DNA of 64,000 nt from positions 144,123,349-144,187,348 of the forward strand of contig NC_081410.1 of the NCBI RefSeq assembly GCF_030272615.1, read 5' to 3'. The notes beneath the pieces were generated by a model that saw nothing but the letters and a program-made list of their open reading frames with translations, was not told the origin of the DNA and searched no databases. The stretch is from Cryptomeria japonica. Lineage: Eukaryota > Streptophyta > Pinopsida > Cupressales > Cupressaceae. Shown here piece by piece: positions 58,178-64,000 of this stretch. Position 1 is the first letter of the stretch. Each line of letters opens with the position of its first letter. The translations under genes and the position numbers were made by a program.

Positions 58178-59400
58178 TGATATGCTTCTGCTTTCAACCA
58201 ATAGATCAATAGCATGAGATAAGATGTCTAGAATGTATGGATTCTATTTGTATTCTTCTACATCTCTAAGAAGTCTTAAAAAATGTCCTAATTTAGCTTC
58301 ATCAATTTCTTTCACTTTCCAGAAAATATTCACAATGTCTTCTTTTTGCCTTTGAAGAGATAATAACCCAATCTGCAATGAATCTACCTTTTTCGTCTGA
58401 CTACCATCTTTGTCATTCAAAAAATCAAATGTTTTCACAATACAATTTAATTCAGTTCAATTGATTCAAATTTTACCTTGAGATTTTCCATAGCAGTTGG
58501 TCATTGGAGACAATACCTATATACTCTATTGGCACTATCAATATAGTCCAATTTACAAATGCATTCAATCAAAGTCCTCTAAGTATCATCCACTTCTATC
58601 TTTGAAACATCTTCTTGCTCTATAACAGTCAACTTCTCTTCAACCAAAGGAGATTCTAGATCATCTAATTCAATGGCATCCTTTTGTTTTATGTCTTTCT
58701 TCTTCTTCTCAAGTTTTGAAGAACTAGACAACACAATATCCTTCAGCATCCTCTTTTTAGAGGTAGAACTCTCCTTAGTACAACTAGTAGCAGGGGATAT
58801 TGGATTAATACTCTAAACCTCTTGAAATGTCTTAAAGTAATCTTCACATGTTTCATCTTTCTTCTCCAAACAATTCAAATACCGATAGATATGCTTTGCA
58901 ATCAAAACTTCATACTTCCATAACACATTTTCCTTCAATGACAAGCATCTCAAAAAATACATTGTTAAGCATACAAGAAAAAATCCAAACTCAAAGGGGT
59001 AGCCTTGGTTCTTTGCCATATTAATATTCTCTAACAACTGATTTCTCAATAATTCACACAAATCATAAAATGCATCTTCCATAACAAGCTGATATGCAAC
59101 AAATACTACAATAGTTGAGGTAGAACCTTCAATATTTTTGAAGTAAATTTTGTAAGAGATATTGTACACAACATACCTTACCACAAGATCAATAATTGTT
59201 TCAATCAACAGTGCTCTTTGATCTCCCATCACTCTGGTTAGGGTTTCAACTTTCCTATTCTTTACAATCTTCTTTACCATAATGGTTCCTTTACTGCATA
59301 GCCCAATAATTACTAAAATGATGTCCTTAGTGATCGGATAGGGTTTTATCCAACATGATGCAATCATTTTGTTCTCAACTCAAGATAAGATTGATCAAAT
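58178..59400 (-). pseudogene. E9 ORF2: unknown protein, homologous to E10 ORF2
   Basis: The best-open part is 59367-58813 (184 codons). Minus-strand reading KPYPITKDIILVIIGLCSKG, KKIVKNRKVETLTRVMGDQR, DAFYDLCELLRNQLLENINM and FGFFLVCLTMYFL aligns in order with RPYEIIKEAIRAITGLPKVG, KKVSNDYINKITGAISDRRS, LDLCGWMLDELLINLGNIKG and YGNLIVYLMLFFM of E10. Conserved pattern: P-x-x-I-x-K then G-L then KK, D-R-R/Q-R, LC-x-x-L...LL-x-N. After 58813 come Ser/Lys-rich spacers and a helical segment (58438-58244). Then E11. The protein has no domain I can name. Confidence 0.7.
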
Positions 59401-59637
59401 ATTTGTTATCAAACCAAGGAAATTCACTCTATAGGTCCAGTCCTTTCTACTCTAACTCCTTAAACTTTTGTGATTCTACATCACTCAAATTTCTTTCTAT
59501 CTTCCTAATATTTTCACTATCAAATTCATCCAAATGTACCTTTTCCAAATATTGAAAATCTTCACAGCTCAATTATCCAACAATCATCCTAGAATTCATA
59601 ATGTGAAATCTTGCTTTGCTCTTCAACTGCTTCTCTA

Positions 59638-61127
59638 TGTAGAACACAAGATATCACTGAGAGGGGGGTGAATCAGTCATTATAAATAATTTCAAATTGT
59701 GTGTGTGCAACCAGTCAAGAGTGAAAACTATAAAAAGCAATCACACACAAAATCATATCACATAACACATGATATACGAGGAAAACCCAATAAGGGAAAA
59801 ACCTCGATGATAAATGTTGTTGGAGATCTACTGCTCCAATATAGCCTCACAATGAAAATATATGATTACAATGATTTAGGGCACCAAACCAAGGAGCACC
59901 AACCCCTAGCAATTTATGGGCACCTACCCAAAGGAGAACTAACCCATAAACTATTTTGAGCACCAACTCAACGAGCAACAACCCCTACACTAACCACCCA
60001 CTTAGTGAAATACAATATAATACAATATGTAGCACCTTGTTAAAAATGAATTTTGTAACACTTCCAACAAATTCTCTCTATTGGTTTAACTCTCCTCTAT
60101 CTCATTGTTGCTTCCTTACCAGTTCAAACACTGTCGGTTTAATAGATAGTTATGCTCTGTAACAATTTACCGGTAACCTCAACCCTTGTTGGTTTCACCT
60201 TTCTTACTGGTTCTTCTCCAACACTCAATCACCTTAGTATTTTCTCTTACACTCAGACTCATCACTCTCATCTTTCAGAATCTCACCTTCACCTGAAACT
60301 ATCAACCAGCATCATCAACTTTGATCTTTGATCTGCACATTTATATCCATGCTTTCCTGCCAAAACTGGGTTTCAAACTTTTTCGCACCTAGGGTTCTCA
60401 TCACCGACAATGATGTATATCAAATCAAATCAAATCCTTTTTCTATGATTGAAAGTCTGCAACAAATCAACTAACACTATCATTTTGATCCTTCCAATGC
60501 ACACTTACTATGTTTAGCAAACTTGATCCTGTTCATCTGCCTTGATTTTTCTCGACCCAGTTGTTTCTATTTGATCTATTTCAAGCCACAATCTTCTGCA
60601 CTTGACCCATGATTCTCACAATCAACATTTAATATCGACCTACTCTACAACTACCTCATTGATGCACTATTCACTTACCACTCCATGGTTGCCACCTGGA
60701 GTCCACATGTTATTTATGTCAGCATCCAGTTCACTTGATTGTGTTGGCTCAAACTCGGTCACTAACAACATACTATCGTTATACACTAACTGGTTAACCT
60801 TGTTCTATCGGTTAGGTCATAAAAACCTAGAGTACTTCTAGTTTTGTGTTCACTCTTCAATCTATACGATCGAGCAACTTCTCAATTTGTTTTCTTCAGT
60901 TCTTGTTTGTCTTATTTTTAAATTATCTCTTGCTTGCTCATGCTTTCTTACAGTGGACTTGTTTATCGGTTGACAATACACCTTCCTATATACCAGTAAC
61001 ATCATGCCAACAATCTCCCACTAACATCTAGTGATCTCCACCTTGCATACCAGTAGACATTCATCGAGTAACATGCTATACCAGTTTTCCTATACCAGTT
61101 GACATCAATGACAATACAATATCAACA
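59638..61127 (-). repeat. E12 3' LTR (1,490 bp)
   Basis: Plus strand TGTAGAACAC...AATATCAACA. Contains the family hairpin (ACTGA 59656-59660 with TCAGT 59673-59677, shorter stem) and loop GAGGGGGGTGAA. Ends against a minus-strand PPT (plus ATCTCCCCCTTTGG). Confidence 0.8.
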
Positions 61128-61685
61128 ATCTCCCCCTTTGGCACTAATGTCAACTTACTCATATTATCCACAATCATTCTGGTTCCTTCTCCCCCTTTGC
61201 CAACAATGACAAAGGGCCTTGGATATTATCCACAATCATTCTAGTTCCTTCTCCCCCTTTGATACCAATAGTTGGAATCACTGCTGCAAGAATCACTTGT
61301 TGGAATCACCATTGTCGTTACACCAAAATCTTGAGTTACTATGTTATGTCGCTTGGTAGGCTAGACTACTTTTCCTATCACCCGACACTCCAGTTTGTGA
61401 TTTTTGTTAAGTAAAAATTAAATAGACATTGAAAAACCAACCACAAACACAAACTGATGAACACATTCTCCCCTTGGGAAGTTACTCTCCCAGTCAAGCT
61501 AATTGTGACTTTGGTAGATAAACAAATTGAATAGACAACTTCCCAAAGTCTCAAACCTGTTGATATTGTAGCATAAAAAAACTTGATTTCATCCTATTTT
61601 ACCCTCCCCCTATGTGTAGCTCATGGTCCAAGATATTAAAAGTATGACAGTGAGCTCCCCCTGAACCACAGATCTCCATACACAT
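61128..61685 (-). promoter_or_regulatory. E12 3' untranslated region with repeated polypurine tracts
   Basis: Plus-strand CTCCCCCTTT at 61129, 61190 and 61251 and CTCCCCCTGAA at 61654. The second and third lie in a ~57-bp tandem duplication (TATTATCCACAATCATTCT copies near 61159 and 61216). Confidence 0.75.
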
Positions 61686-63150
61686 TTAAGTGCATGAATC
61701 AAATGAAACAACTCCTAACATGTGGTATAGATAATCAAATGTATTTGTCAGTAGTGGTTTTGTGAAGATATCAACCACTTTCTCACTTGTGGGGACATAT
61801 TCTACCTTTACTTCCTATCTTGCAACCTTCTCCCTGAGAAAATGGTATTTAATGGCAATGTGCTTTGTCCTTGAGTGCATAACTGGATTCTTTGAAATGT
61901 TGATTTCACTAGAATTATCACACCAGATAGAAATAGGGTTAGACATGTCTACTTGAATGTCCTTGAGAGTCTGTTTCATCCACAATACCTGAGAACAACA
62001 TGTAGCAGCAGCAATACATTCTGCCTTAGCAATGGATAGGGAGATTGAATCCTCCTTCTTGATGTGGCATGAGACTAACTAGTTACCTAAAAAGAGTGCT
62101 CCACCACTTGTGCTTTTCCGGTCATCAACATAGCTTGCCCAATCAACATCAATGTAGGCCTATAAAATGAAATCTCCTTGATTTGGATACCATGGGCCAT
62201 AATTGAGTGTCCCTTGTAGGTACCTGAATATCCTTCTAACTACATTCACATGTGACTGTTTGGGTGCAACCTAAAATCTTGCCACCATGCATACTGCCTA
62301 CACTATATCTGGTCTTGAAGTAGTAAGATATAATAAACTACGTATTATGGATCTATACAAGGTCTGATACACATCTGATGACTCGTCAACCTTACTCAAT
62401 TTACATCCGGATGCCATGGGGGTACTTATTGATTTGTTGTCTTCCATCTTAAACTTCTTCAACATATCTCTGGCATACTTGGTTTGAGAGATAAATATTC
62501 CTTTGTCTTGTTGAGAAATTTGCAAACCAAGAAAATATGATAGCTCTCCAAGCATTGACATCTCGAACTTAGAATACATCTAATCAACAAACTCTTTACA
62601 CAAGATATCCTTGTTGCCTCCAAATATTATGTCATCCACATACACAACCACAATGATAATGTGATTTCCATCTGCTTTAATATACAGATTACTATCTGCA
62701 CTTCCCTTTTTGAAACCTTTATCCTTAAGATATTTATCTAACCTTGAATACCATGCTCTTGGAACCAGCTTCAAACCATATAATTCTTTCTTCAACGGGC
62801 ACATAAAGGTTTCATCTTCATGCAATAGAAATCCTTTCGGTTGTTCTATGTAGACTTCTTCTTCCAAGTTACCATTCAAGAAGGCAAATTTAATGTCCAT
62901 TTGATATACTTTATATCCTTTGTAGGTAGAGAATGCTAAAAACATCCTAATGGCCTCAAGTCTTGCCACCGGTACAAAAGTTTCTTCAAAATCTATTCCT
63001 TCTACTTGAGAATACCCTTTGCACACTAACCTTGCTTTATGCCTAACAATCCTACCTTCTTTGCTCATCTTGTTCCAGTAGACCCATTTAGTACCAATGG
63101 CATTCTTATCTATCAGTCTAGAAACTAACTCCCAATTCTTCTTCTTCTCA
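61686..63150 (-). pseudogene. E12 reverse transcriptase and RNase H (few stops)
   Basis: Minus strand. RT at 63068-62580: [51 protein letters not shown] and intact active site [10 protein letters not shown] (about 62645-62615). Continues 62579-62298: SKFEMSMLGELSYFLGLQIS and STPMASGCKLS. RNase H: YIDVDWA, SIAKAECIAAA, and C-terminal VDIFTKPL, ending at TAA 61688-61686. Single stops at about 62580, 62297 and four or five more in RNase H. Catalytic YVDD is preserved, unlike in E1. Confidence 0.88.
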
Positions 63151-64000
63151 ATCTATTGCAGCTCTTCTTCCATTGCATCCATCCATTTTTCACTTTTGTT
63201 GGCCTCATTAAATGTTTTGGGTTCCATTTCAATTATGAGGCAGAAATTTACTTGTTCATTGTTCTGAGAAAGTCTTCTTCTTGTCTAAACACCATCATTT
63301 TTATTACCTATAATATGGTCTTCCAAATGATTTTTCTACACATTTGTTTGGGGCCTTGCTCGGTGCTTCTTCTGGTTCACTTTCTGAGTGCACTTCATCT
63401 TCATCACCTGAGTCATCATACTAGTTTACTTGTGCTTTCCTTCCTTTATGCAAATCTTTATCAACTCTTACATGCACACTTTCAATGACTCTTCTCAGTC
63501 TTTTATTGTAGCATTTGCAGGCCTTGCTATGAGTGGAGTAACCCAAGAAAATACCTGCATCACTCCTAGAATTAAAACTACATATACCTTCTTCATCTCT
63601 CTTGATGAAGAATTTACTTCCAAACACTTTGAAGTATTTAATTGATGGCTTTCAGTCATACCAAAATTCATAAGGTGTCATTCTATTGTTTTCTCTCAGT
63701 TGAACCCGGTTCAAAGTGTATACAATAGTATGAACGGCTTCCTTCCAATACATATCCGATATGTTTGCCTCATTTAACATAGTTCTTGTCATCTCCTTGA
63801 TAGTTTGGTTTTTCCTTTCTATAATACCATTTTGTTGTGGTGTTCTTGGGGCTGAATATTGTCTTTTGATTGCATGTCTCTCACAGTCTTCCACAAACTC
63901 ATTTGATGTGAACTCACCACCCCAATCAAATCTCAAACACTTCAACTTGCATCCACTTTCCCTCTCAACCATCTTCCAAAATATCTTGAACCTCTCATAT
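63151..64000 (-). pseudogene. E12 integrase (C-terminal core, mostly open)
   Basis: Minus strand 63972-63421: CLRFDWGGEFTSNEF (catalytic Asp region), TPQQNGIIERKNQTIKEM (catalytic Glu), YWKEAVHTIVYTLNRVQ, FKVFGSKFFIKRDEEG and GIFLGYSTHSKACKCYNKR, all standard copia integrase landmarks, with one stop near 63650. The zinc-binding part and gag lie beyond base 64000. 63420-63151 is the linker to RT, with several stops. Confidence 0.87.

Larger units (their letters stand above)
37343..59637 (-). mobile_element. E9: copia-type, minus-strand element, interrupted by E10 and E11 and cut by E12
   Basis: Pieces on plus coordinates: 3' LTR 37343-38294 and 45192-45814, interior 45815-46144 and 58178-59637. 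LTR start TGTTGAATGG, then the family hairpin; end CTAACA followed on minus by a polypurine tract (plus ATCTCCCCCTTTGTC). The interior carries an ORF2 of the E6/E10 type. The 5' part lies beyond E12, outside the window. Left flank atatt (37338-37342) would be the target duplication. Confidence 0.82.
59638..64000 (-). mobile_element. E12: Ty1/copia element, Sirevirus-like, partly in window, best-preserved pol
   Basis: 3' LTR 59638-61127, then on minus PPTs and a pol region that reads RNase H, RT and integrase to the window edge. The 5' part and second target duplication lie outside; the left flank ctcta (59633-59637) would be the duplication. It interrupts E9. It is the only copy here with an almost open RT and integrase. 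Confidence 0.88.

Noticed and set aside
58813-59367. 184-codon open frame on minus as a possible independent gene
   Set aside because: Aligns in order with the central module of E10 ORF2 and is in frame with the E9 remainder across E11, so it is part of E9.

Overview
This window looks like nuclear DNA of a seed plant with a very large, repeat-filled genome. A gymnosperm (conifer-type) genome is my best guess from element style and AT-rich LTR content, but nothing in the sequence proves it. I see no host gene, tRNA, rRNA or CRISPR array. Nearly every base belongs to LTR retrotransposons inserted into one another. I label twelve elements E1-E12.

Layout. E1 is an old Ty3/gypsy element on the minus strand, in pieces from 1 to 35127. 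It is interrupted by E2 (Ty1/copia, plus strand, 1134-7884), by E3 (pol-less element, 9652-24484, which itself contains E4, 13718-21581), by E5 (TG...CA insert that looks like a solo LTR, 26253-27865), by E6 (pol-less copia-type element on minus, 28711-34916, carrying a 339-bp TRIM, E7) and by E8 (relative of E4, from 35128). E8 is cut by E9 (copia-type, minus, from 37343). E9 has E10 (38295-45186) inside its 3' LTR, E11 (12 kb, pol-less, 46145-58172) inside its coding region, and E12 (copia with readable RT and integrase, minus, 59638 to beyond the window). The deepest chain is E1 > E8 > E9 > E10/E11/E12. Target-site duplications support eight insertions: E4 ctttc, E5 catgt, E6 agagg, E7 ttcct, E10 catac and E11 ctcac are perfect; E2 and E3 are diverged. 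At several junctions the interrupted reading frame resumes in frame once the insert and one duplication are ignored.

How they may work together. E2 and E12 are copia elements with gag-pol or pol; E1 is gypsy. E3, E4, E6, E9, E10 and E11 show LTRs plus gag-like or unknown proteins but no recognisable RT or integrase where their interior is visible, so they probably depended on enzymes from autonomous relatives. E2, E6, E9, E10 and E12 share Sirevirus-like traits: repeated polypurine tracts after the coding region, an initiator-Met type PBS where visible, and a hairpin with a C-rich loop near the LTR end.

Most noteworthy: (1) the E6/E9/E10 group encodes a conserved second protein (ORF2) that I do not recognise; (2) the C-rich-loop hairpin keeps its loop while its stem changes with compensation; (3) E11 carries an antisense, decayed plant-mobile-domain-like frame and ~20-nt-period motif arrays in opposite orientations near its two ends; (4) a TRIM sits in E6 at a site that is empty in E10.
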